From: an uncultured Clostridia bacterium
Lineage (GTDB): Bacteria; Bacillota; Clostridia; Christensenellales; Borkfalkiaceae
Length of the DNA stretch: 42,588 nt
Assembly: GCA_944367415.1 (NCBI GenBank)
Contig: CALVWN010000006.1
Coordinates: forward strand, 1-42,588
Reading direction: 5' to 3'
Positions 30,086 through 38,288 of the stretch are shown in pieces. The notes below the pieces were generated by a model. It was not told where the DNA came from, searched no databases, and saw nothing but the letters and a program-made list of their open reading frames with translations. Numbering within the stretch: the first letter of the stretch is position 1; each line of letters starts with the position of its first letter. The position numbers and the translations under genes are program-made.

Positions 30086-31018
30086 GTGAAAGTATCCTTC
30101 CGCCCCGCCGCCGCCCTGGCGACAGGCTGTCTTCTGACGGCATTCGCCGCCTTTCTCGCGTTCCCGCAGCGGGCGCTCGGTTACATCTCGGAGGGCGTCT
30201 CCCTCTGGGCGGTGAGCGTTCTGCCCGCCGCGCTCCCCTTCCTCTTCTTCACGGGAATGCTCGCGGAGACGCCCCTCTTCGCGCGCGCCGCGCGCCTGCT
30301 CGCGCCCCTCTGGAAACCCTTCGGCATATCGGGCGCGGGCGGCTGCGCCGCACTGTTGTCGCTGCTCTCGGGCTACCCCGCGGGCGCAAAGGCGGTGCAG
30401 CAGATGGCGGCGCGCGGACAGATCGAAAGGGAGGAATGTCTGCGCTGCGCCTGCCTCGCCTCGACGAGCGGCCCCGCCTTTCTCGTCGGCGTCGCCGGCA
30501 CGGCGATGGCGGGCGATCCCGCCGTCGGATGGCTGCTTTTTGCCGCACACGTCTTCGGGATCTTTGTCATTTCCCTTCTGCTCGGCGCATCCGCACGCCG
30601 ACAGGAGACGCACATTGCGATCGATACGCGCCCCCTCGCGCAGGCATTTCCGGAGACGCTCGCCTCCTCCGTGCTTTCCGTTCTGACGGTGGGCGGCGCG
30701 GTCGCGCTCTTTTATGCCTTCGGGAAGCTCCTCTCGGACGCGCTTGCGCCCCTCGCGCTGCCCGCAGCGCTCACGGCGACGCTCGCGGGGCTGATGGAAC
30801 TCACCTCGGGATGCGCCGCCCTGCTCGCCTCCCCCTCCCTGCTCACCCTGCCGATCGCCGCCTTTCTCATCACCTTCGGCGGCGTGTGCGTCCTCGCACA
30901 GCAGTGGAGCTTCCTCGCAAAGACGGGGATCTCGCTCGGAAAATTTCTGCTCGTCAAACTCGCGCAGGCGACGCTTGCCGCCCTCGCCTGCCTCGCGCTC
31001 GTGCTCCTCACTCAGTAG
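30086..31018 (+). CDS. ylbJ: YlbJ-like sporulation integral membrane protein
   Basis: 310 aa, about eight membrane helices. It resembles the nucleoside-recognition/Gate fold of YlbJ: ISEGVSLWAVSVLPAALPFLFFTGML, LLSLLSGYPAGAKAVQQM, LASTSGPAFLVGVAGTAM and the second half GLMELTSGCAALL. In Bacillus ylbJ is a SigE-controlled gene needed for spore cortex or heat resistance. The start is GTG 30086, without an SD and five bases behind a TATATT box, so the transcript may be nearly leaderless. An alternative in-frame start is not apparent. Its stop overlaps the convergent pheA end by 7 bp. Good family call; the sporulation role is by homology. Confidence 0.8.
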   Translation: MKVSFRPAAALATGCLLTAFAAFLAFPQRALGYISEGVSLWAVSVLPAALPFLFFTGMLAETPLFARAARLLAPLWKPFGISGAGGCAALLSLLSGYPAGAKAVQQMAARGQIEREECLRCACLASTSGPAFLVGVAGTAMAGDPAVGWLLFAAHVFGIFVISLLLGASARRQETHIAIDTRPLAQAFPETLASSVLSVLTVGGAVALFYAFGKLLSDALAPLALPAALTATLAGLMELTSGCAALLASPSLLTLPIAAFLITFGGVCVLAQQWSFLAKTGISLGKFLLVKLAQATLAALACLALVLLTQ

Positions 31019-31818
31019 ATACCGAGGATGCGGAAGCTGCTGCAGCGGCTGCGCGCCTCCTCGAGCGCCGCGCGGACATTCGCGGAGGCGGGATCGCCGT
31101 CGATCTCGATGAAGAAGCGGTACTCCCCCGGCACGGCGGGAATGGGCCGGCTCTCGATGCGCGTCAGGTTGATGGCGCGCTCCGAAAATCCCTGCAGCAG
31201 CCCCAGAAGGCTCCCGGGACGGTGTTCGCACACGGCAGAAAAGAACACCGTATTCCCGCGCGCGGGCAGCCCTTCCGAGCGGCGGCGCAGCAGGAAAAAC
31301 TGCGTGAAGTTGTTTTTCTCGTCGGCGATATTCTCCGCGGAGAGTACGACGCCCTTTGCACGGATATGCGCCCCGACGATGCCCGCCGAATGTGCATCGA
31401 GCAGAGCGAGGCTCTTCGCCGTCGACTGTGTGAAGATGCGCTCCGCGTTCGGCAGAACGCGGTCGAGATAGTGCGAACACTGCCCGATCGCCTGTTCGTG
31501 CGAATAGACGCGCGTCACGTCGGAAAGACGCACCCCCTCCCGGAGAGCGAGGCGATGGTCGATGCGCAGCCGCATCTCGCGGCAGGCGCAGGCGTCACGC
31601 GTCTCGAGCAGGTCGAGATTTTGCAGCACGCCGCCCTGGATGGAATTTTCAATGGGAATGACGGCGCGGTCTGCCTCCCCGCGTTCCAATGCGTCGAACA
31701 CGGCGGAAAAGTTGGCACGCATGAGGATCTCCGCGTCCGGGCAGAGAAGGGTCGCCGCAAGTTCGGAATAGCTCCCCGCCGGGCCGAGACAGACCGCCCG
31801 GGATGCGCCGCCCGTCAT
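31012..31818 (-). CDS. pheA: Prephenate dehydratase with ACT domain
   Basis: 268 aa. It converts prephenate to phenylpyruvate, the committed step to phenylalanine. The PDT domain starts CLGPAGSYSELAA and includes PIENSIQGGV and the STAKSLALL segment. The catalytic TRF motif reads TQF (Thr 172 to Phe 174). The ACT regulatory domain follows (PGSLLGLLQGFSERAINLTRIESRP), giving feedback control by Phe. ATG 31818 overlaps the DAHP synthase stop (ATGA), so the two aromatic genes are coupled. It is the last gene of the long minus-strand run, and its end overlaps ylbJ. The Gln in TQF is unusual and may or may not affect activity. Confidence 0.88.
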   Translation of the reverse strand: MTGGASRAVCLGPAGSYSELAATLLCPDAEILMRANFSAVFDALERGEADRAVIPIENSIQGGVLQNLDLLETRDACACREMRLRIDHRLALREGVRLSDVTRVYSHEQAIGQCSHYLDRVLPNAERIFTQSTAKSLALLDAHSAGIVGAHIRAKGVVLSAENIADEKNNFTQFFLLRRRSEGLPARGNTVFFSAVCEHRPGSLLGLLQGFSERAINLTRIESRPIPAVPGEYRFFIEIDGDPASANVRAALEEARSRCSSFRILGIY

Positions 31819-32843
31819 ACTTTCTCCGCGATGTCGAGGATGAGCCGCTCGGTATCCTCCCATCCGAGACAGGGGTCGGTGATGGATTTGCCGAAGACGA
31901 TGTCGTGTTTTTGGTTCCCCTCGACGAGAAAGCTCTCGATCATGAACCCCTTGACGATGCGCTTGAAGTCCTTGTCGTACAGCCTGTTCTGCAGCACTTC
32001 CTCGACGATGCGGATCTGCTGACGGAACTGCTTTTTGGAATTGGAGTGATTGGAGTCGATGACGACGGCGGGATTTTTCAGCTCGCCGTCCGACTTGGCA
32101 TACCCCTCAAAGACCTGCATGACCGTCTCGTAGTGGTAATTGGGGATGTCGTTGCCGTAGTGATCCACCCTGCCGCGCAGCACGACGTGCGCATACTCGT
32201 TGCCCTGCGTCGCGACCTGGTAATTGTGATAGAGGAACACCTGCGGGCTTTGGGCGGCAAACACCGAATTGAGCGTGACGGGAATGCTTCCCCCCGTCGG
32301 GTTCTTGATGCCGACGGGCAGCTCGATGCCGCTCGAGACGAGGCGGTGCAGCTGGTTCTCGCTCGAACGCGCCCCCACCGCCACATAGGTAAGCAGATCT
32401 TCGACGTATGCGTAATTTTCGGGATAGAGCATCTCGTCTGCCGCGGAAAGCCCCGACTGCTCGATGGCGTGCAGGTGCAGTTCGCGGATGGTGAGGATGC
32501 CCTTCAGGATATTTTCACGATTCTCGGGATCGGGCTGGGAAAACATCCCCTTGTACCCGACGCCGCGCGTGCGCGGCTTGTTGGTATAGATGCGCGGCAC
32601 GAGCACGAGCTTGTCTTTGACGCGCTCGTTGAGCCTGCCGAGACGGCGGACGTATTCGAGCACGGGCGCGCTCTCATGCGCGGAGCAAGGCCCCACGACG
32701 ACGAGGAGCTTGTCGCTCCTGCCCGCGATGACATCCTTGACGAGCGCATCCCGCTCCTCCTTGATCCGGGCGAGATCGGCGGGCATGGGAATGCGCGCGC
32801 GGATCTCCTCCGCCGAAGGGATCTCGATCTGACGTTCAAACAT
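31815..32843 (-). CDS. 3-deoxy-7-phosphoheptulonate (DAHP) synthase, class I
   Basis: 342 aa, AroF/G/H-type enzyme joining phosphoenolpyruvate and erythrose 4-phosphate at the entry to aromatic amino acid synthesis. Seen: LLVVVGPCSAHESAPVLEY (PEP-binding), RIYTNKPRTRGVGYKGMF, VGARSSENQLHRLVSSG, IKNPTGGS and IDSNHSNSKKQF with the metal-binding His. ATG 32843 lies behind GGAAGGAAG and overlaps the coaD end by 8 bp. With pheA directly behind, it makes a short aromatic module at the end of a housekeeping operon. Length and motifs are typical. Confidence 0.94.
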   Translation of the reverse strand: MFERQIEIPSAEEIRARIPMPADLARIKEERDALVKDVIAGRSDKLLVVVGPCSAHESAPVLEYVRRLGRLNERVKDKLVLVPRIYTNKPRTRGVGYKGMFSQPDPENRENILKGILTIRELHLHAIEQSGLSAADEMLYPENYAYVEDLLTYVAVGARSSENQLHRLVSSGIELPVGIKNPTGGSIPVTLNSVFAAQSPQVFLYHNYQVATQGNEYAHVVLRGRVDHYGNDIPNYHYETVMQVFEGYAKSDGELKNPAVVIDSNHSNSKKQFRQQIRIVEEVLQNRLYDKDFKRIVKGFMIESFLVEGNQKHDIVFGKSITDPCLGWEDTERLILDIAEKV

Positions 32844-33324
32844 GGTGGCTTCCTTCCTTTTTCCGGATGTAGTCGTATATCGCGCGCGGAACATATGCCT
32901 CGTAGGGCGTTCCGAAGGCGATGCAGTTTTTCACAAGCGTGGAACTGACGTGAAGATGCCGCTGCCGCGCGGGAACATAGAGCGCGACGATGGAGGGATC
33001 GAGGTCGCAGCTCGCATAGTAATCCGCCGTCTCGTACTCGAAATCGGCGGCATTGCGCACGCCGCGCACATAGAAGGGCGTCCCCTCCTGCCCGAGCAGC
33101 GCGGCAACGGTACCCCCCCAGCGCATGACGCGCACGCGCCGCTCGTCCCGATAGACGGCGGCGACCATTTCGGCGCGCTCCTGCGCGGAAAAGGCACACG
33201 TCTTCTGCCTGTTTTCGGCAATGGCGACGATGACTTCGTCAAAGAGTGCAAGGCACGTTTCCACGGTATCCGCATGGCCGACGGTAAAGGGATCGAACGT
33301 CCCCGCAAACACGCACTTTTTCAT
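32836..33324 (-). CDS. coaD: Phosphopantetheine adenylyltransferase
   Basis: 162 aa. It transfers AMP to 4'-phosphopantetheine in coenzyme A synthesis. The nucleotidyltransferase motif is GTFDPFTVGH near the N-terminus; YVRGVRNAADFEYE and the C-terminal HLHVSSTLVKNCIAFG (the usual ISSS motif reads VSST) follow. ATG 33324 overlaps the rsmD stop by 4 nt. The rsmD-coaD pair is a standard Firmicutes arrangement. Nothing is missing. Confidence 0.95.
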   Translation of the reverse strand: MKKCVFAGTFDPFTVGHADTVETCLALFDEVIVAIAENRQKTCAFSAQERAEMVAAVYRDERRVRVMRWGGTVAALLGQEGTPFYVRGVRNAADFEYETADYYASCDLDPSIVALYVPARQRHLHVSSTLVKNCIAFGTPYEAYVPRAIYDYIRKKEGSHHV

Positions 33325-33851
33325 GATTTCCTCGCAAAGAAAACGATCTTCGTCCGCCCGTACCCGCGCCGGTCGGCGATTGCCCAGCCCTCGGGCGCGC
33401 ACTCCTCGCGCTCGCTCTCCCAGACGACAAGCCCGTCCGCGGCGAGCAGCTCCCGCGCCGCGATGAGGGAGAGCGCCTCCTCCGCCGCGTCCATCGCATA
33501 GGGCGGATCGGCGAAGATGAGATCGAACTTGCCCTCCGCCCGCGCAAGGCAGGCGCGGAAGTCGAGATTGTATGTGACGCCGCGCTCCCCGAGCGCGGCA
33601 AGATTTTTTTTGCAGATCGCAAGGCTGTCCCGCGAGACGTCGTTGAACACCGCCTCCGCCGCTCCGCGCGAGAGCGCCTCCAGCCCGAGTGCGCCGCTTC
33701 CGCAGAAGAGATCGAGCACGCGCGCTCCGACGAGCCGTCCGGACAAGATCTGAAAGAGCGATTCCTTGACGCGGTCGGAGGTCGGCCGCACGTCAGATCC
33801 GCGGAACTGCGCCAGAACGCGCCCGCGGTGCCTGCCCGCAATGATCCTCAT
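33321..33851 (-). CDS. rsmD: 16S rRNA (guanine-966-N2)-methyltransferase
   Basis: 176 aa, Rossmann-fold SAM methyltransferase modifying G966 of 16S rRNA. MRIIAGRHRGR opens the protein, the RPTSDRVKESLFQIL segment is family-specific, the SAM site is LDLFCGSGALGLEAL and the catalytic motif is FADPPY. It overlaps its upstream neighbour and coaD by 4 nt each, so the three genes are translationally coupled. Typical length. Confidence 0.94.
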   Translation of the reverse strand: MRIIAGRHRGRVLAQFRGSDVRPTSDRVKESLFQILSGRLVGARVLDLFCGSGALGLEALSRGAAEAVFNDVSRDSLAICKKNLAALGERGVTYNLDFRACLARAEGKFDLIFADPPYAMDAAEEALSLIAARELLAADGLVVWESEREECAPEGWAIADRRGYGRTKIVFFARKS

Positions 33852-34546
33852 TTTTTCTTCCTTCCCGCCTCGGCGACCCGCGCGGCGCGCTCCGCCTCCT
33901 GCTCCTTATTGCGCCTCCGGATGTTCGCGCCGATGAGATACGCCACGCCCGAGACGACGACGGGAAGCACGATCATGAGCATACTGTACCCGCCGCTGAT
34001 GGGCGGATACGCCCACTCGTTCACCCCGGGATAGCGCAGCGAGCGCACCCACTGCACGGGGAAGATCGCCCAGCCGGCAAACATGACGAGCGCCGTCTCG
34101 CCCCCCTTCCACGTCGCGGGGATGGCGGCAAACAGCCCGAGCAGCAGCACGGGAACGCCGACGTAAAATCCGATGAGGAACCCCTTCCAGGGGCGGAACT
34201 CCTTTTCGGGGCGGTGGTCGCCGCCCGACTCGATGCCGAACAGCTTGTTCTTCTCGTGGATGCGCCCCGTCAGATAGGCGTCGTAATGGATCTTCCCGCG
34301 CTCCAACAGAAGATGCGCGTTGAAGAAGGCGCCGAACAGGATGCAGAGCACGCCGATGACGATCTCATACCACTCCGTCGTCTCGGGCGAGATCGCCTGG
34401 CAGGCGAGCGCGATGAGGCTCATGAAGAGGTACATCATGAAAGGCGTGATGGCGCGCAGCGCACATTCGCCCTGGATGCGCCAGAAGTACCGCCATCCTG
34501 TGAGCGGCTTGCGTTTCTTTTCTTTCTTGGGTAAGTCGTTGAGCAT
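33848..34546 (-). CDS. Integral membrane protein of unknown function
   Basis: 232 aa with about five membrane helices (around residues 30-52, 60-82, 125-147, 152-170 and 190-212), a lysine-rich N-terminus (PKKEKKRKP) and a strongly basic, helical cytoplasmic tail. Between helices 2 and 3 is a charged loop with HEKNKLFGIESGGDHRPE. ATG 34546 was chosen because GGAGG lies five bases upstream; ATG 34564 lacks an SD. It starts a transcription unit at a consensus promoter (34588-34617) and overlaps rsmD by 4 nt. I do not recognise the family. Confidence 0.75.
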   Translation of the reverse strand: MLNDLPKKEKKRKPLTGWRYFWRIQGECALRAITPFMMYLFMSLIALACQAISPETTEWYEIVIGVLCILFGAFFNAHLLLERGKIHYDAYLTGRIHEKNKLFGIESGGDHRPEKEFRPWKGFLIGFYVGVPVLLLGLFAAIPATWKGGETALVMFAGWAIFPVQWVRSLRYPGVNEWAYPPISGGYSMLMIVLPVVVSGVAYLIGANIRRRNKEQEAERAARVAEAGRKKK

Positions 34547-34573
34547 AGCTTCCTCCGCGGGCATGGCCCGTCC

Positions 34574-34586
34574 CCTGTATTACAGG
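34574..34586. promoter_or_regulatory. Dyad at the transcription start
   Basis: CCTGTA-T-TACAGG lies immediately downstream of the TATAAT at 34588, over the expected start site. A repressor site is plausible. Confidence 0.4.
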
Positions 34587-34587
34587 T

Positions 34588-34617
34588 ATTATAGCGCGCC
34601 CGGGCGGGCGCTGTCAA
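34588..34617 (-). promoter_or_regulatory. Internal sigma-A promoter of the membrane protein-rsmD-coaD-aro unit
   Basis: Minus strand: TTGACA (34612-34617), 18-bp GC-rich spacer containing GCGCCCG/CGGGCGC, TATAAT (34588-34593). The -35 overlaps the stop codon of the upstream cyclo-ligase gene. Confidence 0.82.
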
Positions 34618-35147
34618 GTATTCGGAAAGCAGCGCACGCCCGCCTCGGTCACGACGGCGTGCAGCCCCGCATCCCACGCAGCGCGGGGGAGTTTCTCCGC
34701 ACGCTGCGCCTCATAGGCAAGTCCTATGCGCAGCGTCTGCGGCGTGCGCGCGAAATAGGCGTCGTAGAACCCGCCGCCGTAGCCCAGCCGCGTGCCCTCC
34801 CCGTCAAAGGCGAGCAGCGGCGTCACGGTGACTTCGCAAAACGTGTCCTCCCCGCCGCGCGGCGCAGGGATGCCGAACGCGCCCGTCTCGAGCGGCGCGA
34901 AGGGCACGGCAAGCATCCTGCCCCCTTCGATGCGCGGCACGCACACCCGTTTCCCCGCCGCAAGCAGCGCGGCGATCAGCTTGTCCGTCGCCGCTTCGCT
35001 GCGGATGCTGCAGTAGACAAAAAAGCTCTTGTACGCAAAATAGGGCGAACGCAGGAAACATTCCGTGACCGCGTCGTCCTTTTCCGCACTCTTTTCCCTC
35101 TCGCGCAGGCGCGAGAAATGCGCCCGCAGTTCTCTCTTATCCGACAT
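34614..35147 (-). CDS. 5-formyltetrahydrofolate cyclo-ligase
   Basis: 177 aa. It converts 5-formyl-THF with ATP to methenyl-THF. The N-terminus (KRELRAHFSRLREREK) is the usual basic helix, the ATP-binding middle has AGKRVCVPRIEG, and the signature LGYGGGFYDAYF is complete. It overlaps the alr end by 11 bp and its TGA lies in the -35 of the next promoter. Length is normal for the family. Confidence 0.92.
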   Translation of the reverse strand: MSDKRELRAHFSRLREREKSAEKDDAVTECFLRSPYFAYKSFFVYCSIRSEAATDKLIAALLAAGKRVCVPRIEGGRMLAVPFAPLETGAFGIPAPRGGEDTFCEVTVTPLLAFDGEGTRLGYGGGFYDAYFARTPQTLRIGLAYEAQRAEKLPRAAWDAGLHAVVTEAGVRCFPNT

Positions 35148-36120
35148 AGATCTTTCTCAGGCCGCGCAGGGCGGTCAGCACTTCGTACGCCGTCGTGCCG
35201 TGTTCCGCGCCGTACGCCGCGGCATCCCGCAGCACGCACACCCGCGTTCCGAAGGGCATCCTCCCCTCCCGCACGCAGGCGTCCATGCAGAGCGCGCCGA
35301 CGGCGCCCAGTCCTCCCGCACGGAAGAACCCGTCGCCGTACCCCGCGCACAGCGTGTGCAGCGCGGAGTAAGTCTTCTGCGCGGGCGCATACCCCGCGCC
35401 GCCCCCGAAGGGGATCGTCTCCTGCCCGACGGCGGCATATACCCGCATGGCGGGCAGCAGCCCCTGCCCCGAAAAGGGCGGCGGCGCATAGCCGTACAGT
35501 CCCAGCCCCGGGCGCACGGCGTCGAACGGCGCACCGCCCGCCAGGATCCCGCCCGTCGCCTGAAGATGGCGCAAGGCATCCGGAAAAAAGCGGCGCACGA
35601 TGCGGCAGCACTCTGCAAAGACGCGCGTCTGTTCCTCCCGCGCGCCCGCATCCGCGGGCGCATACAGATGGGAGAACACGCCCTCGACGCGCACGCCGCG
35701 CTCCGCGCACAGGCGGCAGGCGCGTTCCACGCGGTCGGGCGAAAACCCGTACCGGTTCATGCCCGTGTTGACGGCGAGGTGGGCGCGCATCCCCTCACAC
35801 AGGGGGAGCGCCGCAAAGGACGCCGCCGTGACGATGAGGCCGTAAAACGCCGCGCGCGCCGCATCCTCCCGGGAGAGAAGGGGCGTGAGCACGAGGATAT
35901 CCGCGCCGACGCCCGCAACGCGCAGCCGCACGCCCTCCTCCACCGCCGAGACGGCGAAGAGCGCGGCGTCCCCGCCGATCGCGTGCGCCACAGCCTCCGC
36001 ACCGTGCCCGTAGGCATCGTCCTTGACGACGGCAATGACGGCGCTGCCCGCGCGGCGCGCGAGCAGACGCAGGTTATGACGGATCGCGGAGCGCGAGACG
36101 ACGGCAACAGGTTTCTGCAT
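35137..36120 (-). CDS. alr: Alanine racemase
   Basis: 327 aa, slightly short for the family. It makes D-alanine for peptidoglycan, using pyridoxal phosphate. The PLP lysine is Lys 33 in VVKDDAYGHG, and NTGMNRYGF and RPGLGLYGYAP are conserved. The Tyr of the opposite subunit is probably in GGAGYAPAQKTYS, where the family has a GYG-type motif, and CMDACV follows in place of the usual CMDQ. The C-terminus is trimmed. AGGA seven bases upstream supports ATG 36120. A 51-bp gap separates it from the zinc-ribbon gene before it. Confidence 0.9.
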   Translation of the reverse strand: MQKPVAVVSRSAIRHNLRLLARRAGSAVIAVVKDDAYGHGAEAVAHAIGGDAALFAVSAVEEGVRLRVAGVGADILVLTPLLSREDAARAAFYGLIVTAASFAALPLCEGMRAHLAVNTGMNRYGFSPDRVERACRLCAERGVRVEGVFSHLYAPADAGAREEQTRVFAECCRIVRRFFPDALRHLQATGGILAGGAPFDAVRPGLGLYGYAPPPFSGQGLLPAMRVYAAVGQETIPFGGGAGYAPAQKTYSALHTLCAGYGDGFFRAGGLGAVGALCMDACVREGRMPFGTRVCVLRDAAAYGAEHGTTAYEVLTALRGLRKIYVG

Positions 36121-36171
36121 ACGCCCATCCTATGCGGCGGCGGCAAATGTTGTTCGCGCCCGGCGGACGGC

Positions 36172-36870
36172 TCATTTCTTATAGACGAACCGGCGGCAGT
36201 GCTCGCACTCGACGACGTTGCCGCCCGAGAGCTTCTCCTGCAGGGCAAGGGGGAAATCCATGCCGCAGATGCACATATTCCCGTTGAGCGGAGCGATGAT
36301 GGGGAAGATATTCTCCTTGCGCTTCTGCTGATACTTTGCGAGCAGTTCGGGGGGGATCTTCGCGGCGATCTCCGCGAGCTTGGCGCGCAGCGCGGCGACT
36401 TCCTCCTTGTGCGAATTGACCAGCTCGTCGCGCTTCGCCTTGTACTCCTTGTACTGCTTCTGCATGGCGGCACCCTGCTTCTTGAAGCGGTCGTACTCCT
36501 CGACGGTCGCGGCGATGTCGGCGTTGAGCTTCTGCAGCTCCCCCTTGAGCGCGCGCAGCCTGTCGAGCAGCGCCTGGGCGTTCTTCTTATAGAAGGAGAC
36601 GTCGCCTCCCTCCTCCACCATCTCATCCAGCTCGGAATACTCCGCGATCTGTTTGGTGATATCCTCGCTGCGGCGGATCAGCTCCTCGCGCAGCGACGCA
36701 AGCTCGGCGGCGCGCTTGTCCTGCGCCTCGAAGCGCTCGGGCGCCGACTTCATAAATTTATTCGCCTGCGAGAACTTCTTCTGTTCCTCGCTCGCGGAGA
36801 CTTCGTGTTCGATCTTGCGCAGCTGCGCGTCCACTTTCTGATACTCCAACAGTTCATTCAGTACCGGCAT
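36172..36870 (-). CDS. C4-type zinc-ribbon coiled-coil protein
   Basis: 232 aa. Residues 1-180 are an almost unbroken coiled coil. The C-terminal zinc ribbon has CICGMDFPLALQEKL and VECEHCRRFVYKK (CxC...CxxC). This is the CT398/YqfO-neighbour type of protein found beside nif3 and the sigma-factor operon in many bacteria. Its precise role is unknown; links to secretion or flagellar and sigma-54 partners are reported for chlamydial CT398 and need not apply here. AAGGAG is six bases before the ATG, overlapping the nif3 stop region. Confidence 0.88.
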   Translation of the reverse strand: MPVLNELLEYQKVDAQLRKIEHEVSASEEQKKFSQANKFMKSAPERFEAQDKRAAELASLREELIRRSEDITKQIAEYSELDEMVEEGGDVSFYKKNAQALLDRLRALKGELQKLNADIAATVEEYDRFKKQGAAMQKQYKEYKAKRDELVNSHKEEVAALRAKLAEIAAKIPPELLAKYQQKRKENIFPIIAPLNGNMCICGMDFPLALQEKLSGGNVVECEHCRRFVYKK

Positions 36871-36880
36871 AACATTCTCC

Positions 36881-37648
36881 TTATAACAGGCGCTCGTCGG
36901 TAAACACGCCGACGGGCACCCCCTTTAATTTCGATTTGAGGTTTTCGACGAAGCGGACGAAGCCGTAATTCTCCGCCGCGTAGTGCGTGAGCAGCACGAC
37001 GTTGACGCCGTGCCCGACCAGCTCGGCGATGAGGTGGTGCTTCCCGTCCGAGGAGAGGAAGGTGTCCGCTCCCTCGGCAAGGGCGAAGGCGACGGAGTCC
37101 TCCCCCATCCCCGCGCCGCAGAAGCTCGCCACCTTTTTGACGGGGCGGTCGCCGTAGACGACGACGCGTTCGGTGGAAAAGCGCGCCCTGACGCGCTCCA
37201 CGAAGGAGGCAAGCGGCTCCTCGTGCACGGGGAAGACGTGCCCGTATCCCCCTTCCGAGAGCGGGTGCATGGTCTTGCCCGCGCTGCCGCCCAGCCCGAA
37301 CATCAGTTCCTCGTCGATCCCGCCGCGCGCGCCGTCCAGATTGAGGTGCGCGGAGATGACGGAGATGCCCGCCTTCGCGCACGCGGTGAGCGGTTCGCCG
37401 TCGCGCAGCGCGTAGATCGGGTTGAAAATGGCGGGATGGTGGGTGAAAATGACGTTCGCCCCCTCCGCCTTCGCCGCCTCGACGGCGCGCATCGAGAGGT
37501 CGAGGGAACAGAGCATGCCCCGCACCTCCCCGCCGCAGTCGAGGATGATCCCGCTGTTGTCGCGGAACCCGTAACTTTCGCAGTATTCCGCGCTCAGCGC
37601 AAAGGGCGCGAGCGCGTCGATCGCATCATAGACATTCTTCAATTGCAT
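36881..37648 (-). CDS. Nif3-like dinuclear metal centre protein (YqfO/YbgI family)
   Basis: 255 aa. Metal ligands are visible in IFTHHPAIFN (His pair), SAHLNLDGARGG and LLTHYAAENYG (H...E). The toroidal hexamer family is linked to GTP cyclohydrolase-like folds, and its biochemical role is still uncertain. ATG 37648 overlaps the trmK end by 23 bp. The longer YqfO form with a central PII-like insert is not present, so this is the short YbgI form. Position after trmK is the standard Firmicutes order. Confidence 0.9.
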   Translation of the reverse strand: MQLKNVYDAIDALAPFALSAEYCESYGFRDNSGIILDCGGEVRGMLCSLDLSMRAVEAAKAEGANVIFTHHPAIFNPIYALRDGEPLTACAKAGISVISAHLNLDGARGGIDEELMFGLGGSAGKTMHPLSEGGYGHVFPVHEEPLASFVERVRARFSTERVVVYGDRPVKKVASFCGAGMGEDSVAFALAEGADTFLSSDGKHHLIAELVGHGVNVVLLTHYAAENYGFVRFVENLKSKLKGVPVGVFTDERLL

Positions 37649-38288
37649 CGCAGATCGCCTCCAATTCTCCGAGACGGACGAGCAGCTCCTCCCGCTGTCC
37701 GCGCGTGCGGACGCAGCGCAGTGCCTCCTGCACCGTCGCGACGTCCCGTCCGATCTTCTCATAAAACGCCCGCCCGGGCGCCTTGAGGTTATCCCGCCCG
37801 TAGCGGTATTCGTGTTCGGAATATTCGTCTCCGCCCCTTCCCGATCCCGCGAGCAGGTCGTAAAACTTCCCGTCGTCCGAAAACGTCACATCGCGTGCAA
37901 TGTGCGCCCCGCGCGCGACGAGAAAGCGGCGCACCTTCTCGCTGTTCTTCATGGGCTGCAGTACGAACCGTGCGGGCAGCGGATGTTCCGAGAGGATGCG
38001 CACGATCTCCTCGCCGCCCAGCCCCGCGCAGAGAACGCAGTCGGGCGCCTCGGGGAGCCCCTCCATCCCGTCCGCACAGACGGGAATGCATCTGCCCGTC
38101 TGTACCTCTTTTGCAAGCAGCGTCTCCGCCTTTTTGAGACACGCGGCGCTCACATCGCTGATGTATGCCCGCTTGCACAGCCCGTTTTCGAGGGCGTACT
38201 GCGTACAGTAGCCGTGGTCACAGCCGATGTCCGCAAACACCTCGCAGGAAGGGATGTGCGCGCAGATAAATTGCAGCCGCCCCGTCAT
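37626..38288 (-). CDS. trmK: tRNA (adenine-22-N1)-methyltransferase
   Basis: 220 aa, SAM-dependent enzyme (YqfN in Bacillus) modifying A22 of tRNA. N-terminal LQFICAHIP and the SAM site FADIGCDHGYCTQYAL are diagnostic; CAGLGGEEIVRIL and LQPMKNSEKVRRFL follow, with a helical C-terminal domain. Its ATG overlaps the rpoD stop (TGATG). It stands directly downstream of rpoD, as in other Firmicutes. Confidence 0.93.
   Translation of the reverse strand: MTGRLQFICAHIPSCEVFADIGCDHGYCTQYALENGLCKRAYISDVSAACLKKAETLLAKEVQTGRCIPVCADGMEGLPEAPDCVLCAGLGGEEIVRILSEHPLPARFVLQPMKNSEKVRRFLVARGAHIARDVTFSDDGKFYDLLAGSGRGGDEYSEHEYRYGRDNLKAPGRAFYEKIGRDVATVQEALRCVRTRGQREELLVRLGELEAICDAIEECL

Noticed and set aside
29878-32022. 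714-codon plus-strand frame across ylbJ, pheA and DAHP synthase
   Set aside because: It conflicts with three recognisable genes and has an Arg/Ala-rich composition without motifs.
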